64,000 nucleotides of DNA from Amaurobius ferox (GCA_951213105.1 OX578136.1:76070437-76134436); one strand, 5' to 3'. Shown: positions 43,139 through 56,600, counted from the stretch's first letter. Numbers and translations: made by a program. The notes: generated from the sequence alone by a model not told the origin.

Positions 43139-43622
43139 GATTGTTTAGGTTGTATATTAAATAAGCATATTTAGGACGCATTACGGCCGCGTTGTACAAT
43201 TGGCATCATGGCATACGGTGTGCAGGAAAGATTTTAGTTCAAAACACGGGATTTGGAAACTGAGTGCTGTTATCTGTAACTTTGTTATTTAAGTAGCAGG
43301 CGCTTATTTAGGACTGGGAAACGTCGGGAAATTATTTAATATAAATCAATATACTATATGCTTCTCCAGATGATAGACAAAAGAATAAACTTTTAATTAT
43401 AAATAAAATCTTCTAAAGAATGTTCAGTAACTCTAAATATATTTTTCATCAATAAACACACCAAAAGCACCATCGATTTTAAAGTATGTACTATAAATGT
43501 TTATTTTCAAGTATGCAACGTAACCAAAATTCGATAGATATATTCTAAGGTATTCTTCGAAAGGTGTCGAAAATCGTTCTTCGAAAGGGATTGAAAATCG
43601 TTTAAAAAATGTTGGTATTTTT
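43139..43622. other. Unassigned sequence
   Basis: Nothing recognised apart from a small direct duplication, 'ttcgaaagg(g/t)...gaaaatcgtt', near 43556-43600. Confidence 0.4.
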
Positions 43623-43766
43623 ACTTTCCTTATATACATAATGTATGAGGAAAGTATTGTGACGGGGTCGAAAATTCGAATTCGAGTTTTCGACGGGAGA
43701 GCACGTTTCAAGCATCCCTGATCACGAATCAAACATTTTTGAAGTGATGTCTGTGTGTGTGTATGT

Positions 43767-43811
<45 letters not shown>

Positions 43812-44628
43812 TATGTGTGTGTGTGTGTGTGTGTGTGAAAGTATGTGTGTGTGTGTGTGTGTCAGTGAGTCTGTGGAGAGGATAACTGACGAACGAATGG
43901 ACCGATTCGAACCAAATTTGGTACAAAAATCACAATCCGTAAACACTGGAAGCCTATTGTTTTTATACGTAATCGAATGTTCAGAACCCCCCTAAATTTT
44001 CGAATGAAATTTTGAAAAAATCGTCAAAAAATCAAAACCGCTAATAAAGTTACGCAAATAGACATTTCTTATGTAATTTTTCATTAGAAAACGATTGGCA
44101 TAAATTTTAGAACGCTAACATGAACCGTTCTCGAAATATTGTACATTTTTCAAAAAAATTATGAAAAAGTCACATAAAAAAAAAAATTCCTATTGAGAAA
44201 CATGTTCGCTTTTCATATGTAATACCATGCGATAAATTGAGTGACATTATTCTCGTGGATCTAGCTCGTTCCATTCATGAAAAAATATATTTTGAATAAA
44301 ACTTTTGTATTTGAACGCCAATAGTCATTTATCTGCTGCAAAAATAACTTTTTTCTTAGTGCATAACGCTTGGCGAGATTTTGGCGACGAATTTGGCGGA
44401 ATGTCGCCAACTTGGCGACTTTTTTGAAATGTTGCCAAATTAATGAAAATCTCGCCAAATGGATAAAAATGGTGCTAAATCAATGAAAATGACGACAAAT
44501 TGTCGAAAATTCAATATCTTGGAAAGCATATTAGTATCTACTATAAGAAAACCTATTTTTTTACTGTAAAAGTAGTAAATTCATTACATTATATAAGGAA
44601 AGTCATCTTTTGCCCACATCAGATTTTT
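43623..44628 (+). mobile_element. HINE family 1, near full-length copy
   Basis: The 5' end is ACTTTCCTTATATACATAATG. It has the 'gcacgtttcaagc' block, a long interrupted (GT)n tract (43751-43862), ACCGATTCGAACCAAATTTGG (43900-43920), GAACCGTTCTCGAAATATTG (44121), the GCGACGAATTTGGCGGAATG block (44383-44410), and the 3' end AAGGAAAGTCATC...CCCACATCAGATTTTT. No coding capacity. Confidence 0.8.
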
Positions 44629-45066
44629 GGTTGTATTTCTGCGCTGTATTTATGTACATAGTTGTATTTATGTACTGTAGTTCTTAGTGATTTATGCATT
44701 ATAAGTTCTACCCCAAATGTCACGATATCTGTTACTTATTTATTTAAAAATCATTTTAATTATTTTCAAACAATATTTCACGGATGGAAAGACTGAATGG
44801 CAACACGGCCTTATTAATAATGCTTTATTCAATTTAAGATAGTTTTTTCTGCAATATGAAATTATCGTATAAAAATATAAAATTGTAATATTTTTATATT
44901 TTTATATTTTTATATAATTTTATATTTTTATACAATTTCAATAAAATTGCATGAAAATATAATAAAATTAACAAATTGTATTTTGGTTCGACATATTTAC
45001 CTCTACATCCGTATTATACCGCCTCTACATATGTATTAAATTTTGTAAATATAAATCTGGTATATT
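44629..45066. other. AT-rich spacer
   Basis: 44880-44945 is a TATTTTTATA low-complexity run; nothing else recognised. Confidence 0.5.
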
Positions 45067-46016
45067 ACCTTCCTTATATACATAATGTATAAGGAAAGTA
45101 TTGTGACGGGGTCGAAAATTCGAATTCGAGTTTTCGACGGGAGAGCACGTTTCAAGCATCCCTGATCACGAATCAAACATTTTTGAAGTGATGTCTGTGT
45201 GTGTGTGTGTGTGTGAAAGTATGTGTGTGTGTGTGTGTGTGTGTCAGCGAGTCTGTGGAGACGATAACTGACGAACGAATGGACCGATTCAACCCAAATT
45301 TGGTGCAAAAATCACAATTCGTAAACACTGGAAGCCTATTGTTTTTATACGCAAACGAATGTTCAGAACCCCCCTAAATTTTCGAATGAAATTTTGAAAA
45401 AATCGTCAAAAAATCAAAACCGCTAATAAAGTTACGCAAATAGACATTTCCTATGTAATTTTTCATTAGAAAACGATTGGCATAAATTTTAGAACGCTAG
45501 CATGAACCGTTCTCGAGATATTGTATATTTTTCAAAAAAATTATCAAAACGTCATATAAAATGAAAAAAAAATGTCCTATTGAGAAACATGTTCACTTTT
45601 CATATGTAATACCATACGATAAATTGGGTGACATCATTCTCGTGGATCTAGCTCATTCCATTCAAGGAGAAAGATACTTTGAGTAATACGTTTGTAGTTG
45701 CACGCCAATAATTATTTATATGCTGTAAGAATAACATATCTCTTCGTCCACAACGCTTGGCGAGATTTTGGCGACGAATTTGGCGGAATGTCGTCAACTT
45801 GGCGACTTTTTGAAATTGTTGCCAAATTAGCGAAAATCCAGCCATATGAATTAAAATGACGCTAAATCAATGAAAATGACGACTAATTGTCGAAAACTCA
45901 ATATCTAGGAAGGAATATTAGTATCTACTATAAGAAAAACCTATTTTTTTATTGTAAAAGTAGTAAATTCATTACATTATATAAGAAAAGTCATGTAATG
46001 CCCACATCAGATTTTT
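45067..46016 (+). mobile_element. HINE family 1 copy
   Basis: It has the same landmarks as the 43.6-44.6 kb copy, with a shorter (GT)n tract (45195-45243), GAACCGTTCTCGAGATATTG at 45505, and a hairpin end decayed to GTCATGTAATGCCCACATCAG. Confidence 0.8.
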
Positions 46017-46055
46017 CACGGATTGGGCGAGGGCAGCCGTTAATTTACCATTTTT

Positions 46056-47010
46056 AATTTCCCTGCAATACATGGTAATGTATAGGGAAAGTATTGGAAT
46101 CATGTCGAAAATCGCAACTCGAGTTTTCGATGGATCTACACGTTTCGAGACCTCTGGAATACGAAAAAACTATTTTTAGCGCGACGTCTGTGTGTGTGTC
46201 TGTCTGTCTGTGTGTCTGTGCAATGTATGTATCCATTCTAACTCAAAAACTAATGAACCGAATTTCATAAAATTTGGTAGATAAGTCACTTGGATGTGAC
46301 CCCGGTGCTGATTAGCTTTGGTATGATTCGTAAAAACAGAACCCGCCTTTTTTTGCGAAATGGCACGTAAAAATTTCATTTTTCCGCTCTAGCTAATATA
46401 CTGAATGACCAAAATTCACAAAATTTGGTAGATAAGTTACTTGTTGGATACTCAGGTGCTGATTAGAATGTGGTATGATTCGGCAAAGAAGAACCCGCCT
46501 TTTTTACGAAATGGCCCGCAAAAATTTAATGTATTTTCTCTAGCTAATATACTAATTGATCAAATTTCACAAAATTCGGTAGATAAGTTACTTGTGGGAT
46601 ACTTTGATGATTAGATTTTGGTACGATTCGGAAAAGAACAGCCTGCCTTTTTGTATGAAATGACCCGCCCAAATCGCCAAAATCTAAAAGAAAAGACTAA
46701 GTAGTGTATGCTCAAATGCATGAAATAATTCTTGTTTTATACGCAATTTTTGAAGAGGAAAATAATACAACACACTCCATTATACTTTAGGAATAACCGT
46801 TCTCAAGATGATATTTGAGATTTCTTGCGTTTTTGTTACGCCGATTTCGGAAAAAAGCCCAATTACCAAATAAAAACAAAAACTGAATTAAAAATGCAAA
46901 TTGAGTGTTACTTGGTGCAGTTAAATTCAATCTAATGAATTTTTAAAGATATAAAAAAACATGAATTTCAGTCTGCAAGGAAAGTCATGCGCTGCCCACA
47001 TCAGATTTTT
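46056..47010 (+). mobile_element. HINE family 2 copy
   Basis: It begins TTTCCCTGCAATACATGG and has a CTGT/GTGT tract (46190-46220), three variants of ACCGAATTTCATAAAATTTGG spaced ~150 bases (46257, 46405, 46561), and the 3' end GCAAGGAAAGTCATG...CTGCCCACATCAGATTTTT. It has one more internal repeat than the 16-20 kb units, hence its greater length. Confidence 0.75.
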
Positions 47011-47106
47011 ATTTCTCTTGCATGTTCGGACAAACGGATACCAATCGTACGTTTAGTACTACCGATTACGTTTGAAAAAGCTTTTCTTTTAGTTAGCTGT
47101 AATATT

Positions 47107-47279
47107 ACTTTCCTTATATACATAATGTATAAGGAAAGTATTGTGACGGGGTCGAAAATTCGAATTTGCGTTTTCGGCGGGAGAGCACGTTTCAAGCATC
47201 CCTGATCACGAATCAAACATTTTTGAAGTGATGTCTGTGTGTGTGTGTGTGTGTGTGAAAGTATGTGTGTGTGAAAGTA

Positions 47280-47345
<66 letters not shown>

Positions 47346-48140
47346 TATGTGTGTGCGTGTGTGTGTCAGTGAGTCTGTGGAGACGATAACTGACGAACGA
47401 ATGGACCGATTCGAACCAAATTTGGTACAAAAATCACAATCCGTAAACACTGGAAGTCTATTGTTTTTATACGCAATCGAATGTTCAGAACCCCCCTAAA
47501 TTTTCGAATGAAATTTTGAAAAAATCGTAAAAAAAATTAAAACCGCTAATAACGTTACGTAAATAGACATTTCTTATGTAATTTTTCCGTAGAAAACGAT
47601 TGACATAAATTTAGAACGCTAACATGATCCGTTCTCGAGTATTGCACATTTTTCAAAAAAATTATCAAAAACTCATATAAAATAAAAAAAGAATATTTCC
47701 TATTGAGAAACATGTTCATTTTTCATATGTAATACCATGCGATAAATTGGATGACATCCTTCTCGTGGATCTAGCTCGTCCCATTCATGAAAAAAGATAC
47801 TTTGAGTAATACTTTTGTATTTGAACGCCAATAGTCATTTATCTGCTGTAAGAATAACTTATTTCTTCGTCCATAATGCTTGGTGAGATTTTGGCGACGG
47901 ATTTGGCGGATTATCGCCAATTTGGCGACTTTTTGAAATGTTGCCAAATTAACGAAAATCTCGCCAAATGGATAAAAATGACGCTAAATCAATGAAAATG
48001 ACGACTAATAATGGAAAATTCAATATCTTGGAATGAATATTAGTATCTACTATAAAAAAAACATATTTATTTTACTGTAAAAGTAGTAAATTCATTACAT
48101 TATATAAGGAAAGTCATGTGTTGCCCACATCAGGTTTTTT
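47107..48140 (+). mobile_element. HINE family 1, full-length copy
   Basis: The copy runs from ACTTTCCTTATATACATAATG to GTCATGTGTTGCCCACATCAG plus a T run. The (GT)n tract (47233-47366) is interrupted by GAAAGTAT at intervals. The core motifs are at 47404-47426 (GACCGATTCGAACCAAATTTG) and 47628-47643 (CGTTCTCGAGTATTGC). Confidence 0.8.
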
Positions 48141-48279
48141 GTACTGTAAAAGAAGTAAATTTTTTGCATTATATAAGGGAAGTCATGTGTTGCCCATATC
48201 AGATTTTTTTTTACTGTAAAAGTAATAAATTCACTGCATTATAAAAAGAAAGTCATGTGTTGCCCACATCAGATTTTTT
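48141..48279 (+). mobile_element. Two tandem HINE 3' ends without bodies
   Basis: Two ~70-bp repeats (48141-48209 and 48210-48279), each read TACTGTAAAAGTARTAAATT, TTGCATTATA, AAGTCATGTGTTGCCCAYATC, AGATTTTTT. These are the last ~70 bases of family 1 only, following a complete copy. Confidence 0.8.
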
Positions 48280-49238
48280 ACTATCCTTATATACATAATG
48301 TATAAGGAAAGTATTGTGACGGGGTCGAAAATTTGAATTCGAGTTTTCGACGGAAGAGCACGTTTCAAGCATCCCTGATCACGAATCAAACATTTTTGAA
48401 GTGATGTCTGTGTGTGTGCGTGTGTGTGAAAGTATGTGTGTGTGTGTGTGTGTGTATGTGTCAGTGAGTCTGTGGAGACGATACCTGACGAACGAATGGA
48501 CCGATTCGAATGAAATTTGGTACAAAAATCACAATCTATAATCACTGGAAGCCTATTGTATTTATTCGCAATCGAATGTTCAGAATCTCCTTAAATTGTC
48601 GAATGAAATTTTGAAAAAATCGTCAAAAAATCAAAACCACTAATAATGTTACGCAAATAGACATTTCTTATGTAATTTTTCATTATAAAATGATTGACAT
48701 AAATTTCAGAACGTTAACATGACGCGTTCTCGAGATATTGCACATTTTTCAAAAACATTATCAAAAACTCATATAAAAAAAAAAAAAATATTTCCTATCG
48801 AGAAACATGTTCACTTTTCATATGTAATACCATGCGATAAATTGGATGACATCATTCTCGTGAATCTAGCTCGTTCCATTCATGAAAAAAGATACTTTGA
48901 GTAATACTTTTGTATTTGAACGCCAATAGTCATTTATCTGCTGTAAGAATAACTTATTTCTTTGTCGATAACCCTTGGCGACATTTTGGCGACGAATATG
49001 GCGGAATGTCGTCAATTTGGCGACTTTTTGATATATTGCCAAATTAACGAAAATCTCGCCAAATGGATTAAAATGACGCTAAATCAATGAAAATGACGAC
49101 TAATTGTGGAAAATGCAATATCTTGGAAAGAATATTAATGTCTACTATAAGGAAAACCTATTTATTTTACTGTAAAAGTAGTAAATTCATTACATTATAT
49201 AAGAAAAGTCATGTGTTGCCCACATCAGATTTTTTTTT
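48280..49238 (+). mobile_element. HINE family 1 copy
   Basis: It starts CTATCCTTATATACATAATG (first bases changed), with a short (GT)n tract (48410-48458), CGTTCTCGAGATATTGCAC at 48724, and the hairpin end at 49205-49232. It follows the preceding 3' ends with no spacer. Confidence 0.8.
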
Positions 49239-49956
49239 CTTGTATTACATATGGACATATAGATAAACAGACGGAACAATCGATTATAATAGGTGTGCTT
49301 TTCTTATCTATAAGCTATAAGCACATCTATAAAAGATTCAATTTAGACAGCGATTTATTAAAAGCGGATGAATGTTTTGAATTATACTAGAACGTAAATG
49401 TGTTTGAACTAAATTGTCTTAAGTGTTGGAAAGTATTTGAAATGTTCCCAATCAGACAGCATATTCTAGAGAAATACTCCGTGGAAATGGAGCCGCAAGC
49501 GAAATCATTTGTTAATGTGTTTGCACTTTCAACAACTTCCATTGAGCTCGAAGCTTCTTGATAATTGGAACTGTCAGCATAAAGATAGTTGAAACTTTTC
49601 AGAAAATGTTCCAAAAGACATATAGGAAGCATGGTTTTGAAAAATGTGTGCGGGAATTTTTAATGTTATTTATATCGCTAAATTTCTAGCAGCAGTTTAT
49701 CCATTAATGCAAGATCTTTAAGGGTGTATATATCTATTTTTATTTAATTAATGAATCATATTGCATTGGAAGAGATAGATTGCACAAAGAACGGTGAAAC
49801 GATATAATTATTATTCTTTAAAAAATTGAAATGTAGGAAATTTCTTGGAAAGTTCCCAAACTTTGTATAGAAAGCAATAACTTTCTAATGAACGGTGATT
49901 GTACACGATATATCTTTCACATTTCTGGTAGGTCGGACGGTCTGGGTCTCAACAAT

Positions 49957-50749
49957 AAAAAATCTGATGTGGGCAACACATGACTTTCCTTATACAATGT
50001 AATGAATTTACTACTTTTACAGTAAAAAAATAGGTTTTTCTTATAGTAGATACTAATATTCTTTCCAAGATATTGAATTTTCGACAATTAGTCGTTATTT
50101 TCATTGATTTAGCGTCATTTTTATCCATTTGACGATATTTTCTTTAATTTGGCAACATTTCAAAAAGTCGCCAAGTTGGCGACATTCCACCAAATTCGTC
50201 GCCAAAATTTCGCCAAGCGTTATGGACGAAGAAATAAGTTGTTCTTACAGCAGATAAATGATTATTGGCGTTCAAATACAAAAGTATTACTCAAAGTATC
50301 TTTTTTCATGAATGGAACGAGCTAGATCCGCGAGAGTGATGTCATCCAATTTATCGCATGGTATTACATATGAAAAGTGAACATGTTTCTCAAAAGAAAT
50401 ATTTTTTTTTTCATTTTATATGACTTTTTAATAATTTTTTTGAAAAATGTGCAATATCTCGAGAACGGTTCATGTTAGCGTTCTAAAATTTATGTCAATC
50501 GTTTTCTAATGAAAAATTACATAAGGAATGTCTATTTGCGCAACTTTATTAGTGGTTTCGATTTTTTGACGATTTTTTCAAACTTTTATTCGAAAATTTA
50601 GGGGGGTTCTGAACATTCGATTACGTATAAAAACAATAGGCTTCCAGTGTTTACGGATTGTGATTTTTGTATAAAATTTGGTTTCAATCGGACCATTCGT
50701 TCGTCAGTTATCGTCTCCACAGACTCACTGACACACACACACACACATA

Positions 50750-50789
<40 letters not shown>

Positions 50790-50916
50790 TCACTTCAAAA
50801 ATGTTTGATTCGTGATCAGAGATGCTTGAAACGTGCTCTCCCGTCGAAAACTCGATTTCGAATTTTCGACCCCGTCACTATACTTTCCTTATACACTATG
50901 TATATAAGGAAAGTAA
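49957..50916 (-). mobile_element. HINE family 1 inserted in the tandem repeat
   Basis: The hairpin end is at 49960-49990 (TCTGATGTGGGCAACACATG) and the opposite end ACTATGTATATAAGGAAAGT is at 50897-50916. The interior is intact and in reverse order to the 47-49 kb copies. It separates the A and B parts of the first tandem unit. Confidence 0.8.
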
Positions 50917-51562
50917 AACAGCAATGCTATGTTTTTCTTTAATAAACGGACCATGCCCGATGTGATAAAAATATTTTGGCTCCCTTATTTAAAAAGTTGG
51001 AAATACAATAAATATATGTAAACGTGTCGTATTATAAGAGCCTGAAACACGGTGATACATGCAATGCTTGTCAAAGTACGTGGTGATCTTCTGTCTCGAA
51101 TACAACTGTGCATTGTCACTCATTGAGGGAATTATGAAGAGGCTGTAAGTCATTTTACTATGCATGCAATTGTTTTTTATTTTATCATTCGTGAATGTGA
51201 CGGTAATTCGCCAGTAACCATATTGTGTAAAATACATGTCCTCTGTAACAATTTTATTGTTGATTCCTACTTATTAAGCTATTCTCTACAACTTTATAAT
51301 TCGAGGTTTTGCCTATCTTGTTTTGTTGCCGAAGAAGCTATAAATTTTTATATTCCACGCTAAATTTTATTTGTTTGCACTATATATTCGTTCATTTTAT
51401 TCGTTTATCACTTTAGTATAGATAGAAATAACGTGTTCGTTTATGTACATTTCAATAAAAAGTTATTGCGTTATTGAACCCTGTATACCCCCCCCCCCCT
51501 AAAAAAAACAGTTATTGATCCTTGTATATTAAACTTTGTAAAAATCAATGTGGTATATTTTA

Positions 51563-52662
51563 CTTTCCTTATTATATTTTATTTCCGTTATTTTACTTTG
51601 TGGTATATCTTACATAATGTATAAGGAAAGTATTGTGACGGTGTCGAAAATTCGAATTCGAGTTTTCGACAGGAGAGCACGTTTCAAGTAGCTCTGATCA
51701 CGAATCAAACATTTTTGAGGTGATGTCTGTCTGTGTGTGTGAAAATAAGTGTGTGTGAAAGTATGTGTGTGTGTGTGTGTGTGAAAGTGTATGTGTGTGT
51801 GTGTGTGAAAGTGTATGTGTGTGTGTGTGTGTTAAAGTGTATGTGTGTGTGTGTTAAAGTGTATGTGTGTGTTAAAGTGTATGTGTGTGTGTCAGTGAGT
51901 CTGTGGAGACAATATCTCACGAATGAATGGAGCGATTCGAATGAAATTTGATACTAAAATCATAATCCGTAAATACTGGAAGCTTATTGTTTTTAAACGT
52001 AATCAAATGTTCAGAACCTCCTAAATTTTTGAGTAAAATTTTGAAAAAAATCATAAAATATTCAAAACCATTAATAAAGTTACGAAAATAGGCATTTCGT
52101 ATGTAATTTTTTCTTAGAAAACGATTTACATAAATTCTAGAACGCTAGCATGAACCGTTCTCGAGATATTGCACATTTTTCAAATAAATTTATCAAAAAA
52201 TTCCATAAATTAAAAAAAATATTAATTGTTGAGAAACATGGTCACTTTTCATATATAATATCATGCGATAAATTGGGTGACATCATTCTCGTGGATCTAG
52301 CTCGTTCCATTCGTAAGAAAATATACTTTGAGTAATACTTTTGTATTTGAACGTCAATAGTCATTTATCTGCTATAAGAATAACTTATTTCTCCGTCCAT
52401 AACGCTTAGCGAGATTTGGCGACGAATTTCGCGGAATATCGCCAACTTGGCGACTTTTTAAATGTTGCCAAATTAACGAAAATCTTGCCAAATGGATAAA
52501 AATGACGCTAAAGCAATGAAAATGACGACTAATTGTTGAAAATTCTTTATCTTGTAGAGAGTATAAATATCTATTATAAGAAAAATCTATATTTTACTGT
52601 AACAGTAGTAAATTTATTGCATTATATAAGGAAAGTCATGTGTTACCCACATAAGATTTTTT
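51563..52662 (+). mobile_element. HINE family 1 copy with altered 5' end
   Basis: The 5' end is split by ~40 bases (ACTTTCCTTATTATATTTTA ... CTTACATAATGTATAAGGAA) that repeat the flanking 'gtggtatat', a sign of local duplication. The interior is otherwise typical, with CGTTCTCGAGATATTGCAC at 52159. The 3' end is decayed to GTGTTACCCACATAAGATTT. Confidence 0.75.
51733..51895. repeat. GT-rich minisatellite within HINE
   Basis: Repeats of GTATGTGTGTGTGT joined by GAAAGT or TTAAAGT, at least six irregular units of 20-32 bp. Confidence 0.9.
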
Positions 52663-53939
52663 AGTATTATTTTTGGAAAGATGGACAGACAGATGGACAA
52701 ATCGATTGCAATAGGTTTTTTTTGTTATTTATATGACACATAAGGAATTAAAAATGATTAAAAATAGACTGCGTTTGATTACAATTATACCAATATTTTA
52801 AAATATACGTGAGTTAAAATATGTTCGAGTAAAATTGTAGCAAGCGTTGGAAAATAGATGGCAATGTTTCTTATCATCCTGAATATTCTAGTCAAATAAA
52901 TGAATGTAGCCGCAGGTGAAATTATCTGTAAATGTGTTTGCACTTGCGACAACGTGTATTTAGCTCAAGGGTTCTTGATAATTTGAATTGTTAGCATAAG
53001 GATAATTGAAATTTTTCAGAAAATGCACCAAAAGACTTACAGAAAGCATGATTTCGAACAAAGTGTGGGAAAATTTCTATCATTATTTCTATCGATAAAT
53101 TTCTAGGAGCAGTTTATATTTTAATATAAAAGTTTTAAGCGTGTATATATATCTATTACTATATAATTAATGAAGCATATTGCATTGGATGAGCTTGACG
53201 GCACAAAGAACGGTGAAAGCATATAATTTTTCTTCTACAGAATATTGAAATATACAGGATTTCTAGAACTCACCAATAACATTGAATAAAGGTGACTGTA
53301 CGTACACGTTAGGCTTATCTATAGTAAAGTGCCAGTTTCCGATGAGATTAAACATTTACGGTACCCCTATTTAAAAGATTTGGAATACGAACTCGGCAAC
53401 GAAGCCAGATTGACAAAAATGGAAAGCCCATTTCAAAGTTTTACAGCACTGTTTAATTAGTAGAAATCGAAGCAGAAGGCAATAAATATCTGTAACCATG
53501 TCGTATTATTGGAGCCTATAACATGGTGATATTGGTAATGCATGTCAAAGTACATGGCGATATTCTGTTTCGAATTCGACTGTGCATTGGTATTGATGCA
53601 GGGCATGATGGACATGTTGTACGTTAAATTACTATGCATGTAATTGTTTATTTCAGCATTCCTGAATATGGCAGTAATTCGCCAATAACTATATTGTGTA
53701 AAATAAATACCTTTTATAATAGTTTTATTGTAGATTCTTACTCATTACACAATGGTCTACAACTTTGCAATTCACTTTTTCGCCTAACTCGTTTTGCTGC
53801 CGAATTCGCTATTCTAAAATGCCGCGCTACGGGTCCATCAATTAAATGTATTCGATTGAACAGTTTCACTTTACTATAGATAGATCTATATATATATAGT
53901 AAAGAAGGTTCATGAAGGAACATGTCGGATTCTAACATG

Positions 53940-54661
53940 TTCGTTCATGTGCCTTTCCATTAAAAGTTATAGCCGCCATTTCTTTAGCCTTAGACAAAAT
54001 GGAGCAGTGTGAAAAGGAAAATATCGTCTTTTTTGTTGATTCCAGGGCAGCAATTATGACCTTAATATCTTTCAATCTCTGGGAATGTAAGATTTCCAAG
54101 AATTGTATGGGAAAAATAGATAAGCTGCTGAACATCAAGAGCCGCATTGACCTGCAGTGGATTCCAAGCCACTGTGAGTTGTATGGAAATGAGCGGGCGG
54201 CTTTATTGGCTAAGAATGGATCTCAAATGATGCAACCGGATCCTCCCTTGTCTGTGCGGCATATAAAGCGATATATTTCCCACTCTATTACAGCTAACCG
54301 TTTCCGTCTGTACGGGGAGAGAACTTCCGGAAAAAGGTGGAATTTCCTGCTAAATAAGTCGGCAAAAATACCCAGTTCCTTACATAGAGCAGTTGGCGTG
54401 GCTTGCTTTAGACTTGCCACAGGTCATGATTACTTACAGAGTCACCTGTATCGAATGGGACTGAGAGATACAGATGTCTGCCCTCTTTGCGACCATGGCG
54501 TTCCCATGACTGGAGATTACCTCAACATTTGCCCTGCTGTTTTTGACTGTTTTCCTTTATGTGTTACTGACAAGACTTTTAGTGACTATTTTTATCGTTC
54601 TTCTTTGTATTGGGCTGCTCGTCGACTTATGACTGAGAGGTCGGAGACGGGCATAGGATAA
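53940..54661 (+). pseudogene. LINE RNase H domain plus C-terminal zinc motif fragment
   Basis: A 220-codon frame from the ATG at 53999, with in-frame homology reaching back to about 53960. It contains FFVDSRAAIMTLIS and LQWIPSHCELYGNERAALLA, the second and third parts of a retroelement RNase H domain; the first catalytic block is missing. About 90 residues later comes a CPLCDHGVPMTGDYLNIC motif, typical of the C-terminus of RNase H-bearing LINE ORF2 proteins (jockey/R1/I-type). It is a 5'-truncated retrocopy inserted in the tandem repeat's B part. No poly-A tail is clear. Once inserted it has no promoter of its own. Confidence 0.8.
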
Positions 54662-56600
54662 ATAAAAGTTATTGGCTTCTTGAACCCTGTATGAAACTTT
54701 TAAAAGTAATTGGAATTGTATATTAAATTTTGTAAAAATCAACCCTGTGATTTTTTGTTCTACTAGTTGCAGACAGATGAACAGAGAGACGGACAAATCG
54801 ATTACAATAAGTGCGTTTTCCTTATGTATACGGCACAGATACTCTTAAAAATGATTAAATATAGATTGTATTGTATCAAAACTCTATTAATGTTTTAAAT
54901 TATTGAGTTCAAAATAATTTCGAATAAAATTGTCGATTGTGTTGGAAAGCAATTTGTCAGTGTTTCTAGTCATCAGGAATATTATAGAAAAATACTCTGT
55001 GTGAATGTAGCCGCAGGTGAAATTATTTGTTAATGTGTCTGCACTTTTGACAACGGGTATTAAGCTCAAAGCATCTTGGTAATTGGAATTGTCAGCATAA
55101 AGGTAATTGAAACTTTTCAGAAAATGCATCAAAAGACTTACAGGAAGCATGGTTTCGAACAAAGTGTGCGAAAATTTCTGTTGGTATGTTAGAAGCTGTT
55201 TATACTTCAATCTAAAAGCTTTAAGTGGGTATATAGCTATTAATGTTTAACAATTGAAGCATATTGCGTAGATGAACTAGACTGCACAAAAAACGGTCAA
55301 ATGATATAATTCTTCTTCAGAAAAATGAAATATAGGAAATTTCTAGAAAAGTCTCAAAACTTTGTAAAGAAATGTGATTGTAAATGTTAGGTCTTTCGAT
55401 AGTAAACAACGGACCATGTCCGTTGGGATAAAGAAACTATGGCACCCCCATTTAAAAAGTTGGGAATATAAAATCGGAAACAAAGCGAGATTCGAAGGAA
55501 AAAAAGTTATACAGCGTTGTTTAATTAGTAGAAATCGATTCCAGAAACAAGCGAAACGCAGAAGGCAATTAATATCTGTAAAAATGTCGTAATAATTGAG
55601 CCTGGAGCATGGTGATACGTGAAATGATTGTCAAGGTACGTGGTGATATTTAGTCTCAAATTCAACTTTGCAGTGTTACTGATGGAGGGTATTATGAACA
55701 ATCTGTATGTTAGATTAAAATGCATGCAATTGTTTATTTCAGCATTCCTGAATATGAGGTTATCAGCTAATAGTCATATTGTGTAAAATAAATGCTTTCT
55801 GTAATAGTTTTACTGTTCATTGCTACTAATTAGGTAATGTTCTGCAACTTTGTAATTCACTTTGTTTCCTAATTCGCTATTCTAAAATTTTAAAATTCCA
55901 CACAACAGCTGCTGCAATTGGATATGGTCATTTTACTATGGAAAGATCTAACGTGCTCGTTCATGTACTTTTCAGTTCGTTCACGTACTCCAACAGTTGT
56001 TGTGCCCTATATATTAAGTTTTGTAAAGGCTAACCTGTTTTTTCGTTGTTGTATTACTTGCGGACAGATGGACAGACAGACGAACACATAAATTACAATA
56101 GGTGTGCCTTCCTTATTTATAGCGCGCAAATACCTTTAAAGATTATTAAATTTAGACTGCGTTTTATTGAAACTATATTAATGTTTTAAATTATTTTCTT
56201 AAAATATGTTCAAACAGCATTTTTACCAAGTGTTGGAAAGTATTTAGCAGTGCCTCTAATCATCTTGAATATTCTAGTGAATTACTCTGCGTGAATGTAG
56301 CCGCAGGTGAAATTATCTGTCAATGTGTTTGCACTTTCGGAAATGTCTATTTAGCTCAATGTTTCTTGATAATTGGAATTGTCAGTATACATATAATTGA
56401 AACTTTTCAGAAAATGCACTATTAGATTTATAGGAAGCGAACAAAGTGTGCGGAAATTTCAAATAGGATGTTAGGAATAAAACAAAGTACAATGTTTGAG
56501 CTCTAATTAATAAAGCATATTAGATTGGGTGAGCTAGGTTGCACAGCATTTAATTTATGCAATAATTATTTTTCAGAGAATTGAAATATATATTTAAAAT

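Larger units (their letters stand above)
49239..56600. repeat. ~1.3-1.4 kb tandem repeat, about 3.5 copies, with insertions
   Basis: An A part (GACAGACAGAYGGACAAATCG ... TGTAGCCGCAGGTGAAATTA) starts near 49253, 52676, 54773 and 56062. A B part (CGGACCATGYCCGATG, AAAAAGTTGGGAATA, ATGCATGCAATTGTTTATTT) starts near 50945, 53340 and 55400. After removing two HINEs from the first period and a LINE fragment from the second, each period is about 1.3-1.4 kb. I cannot name the element; it is not a HINE or a Helitron by its ends. Confidence 0.75.
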
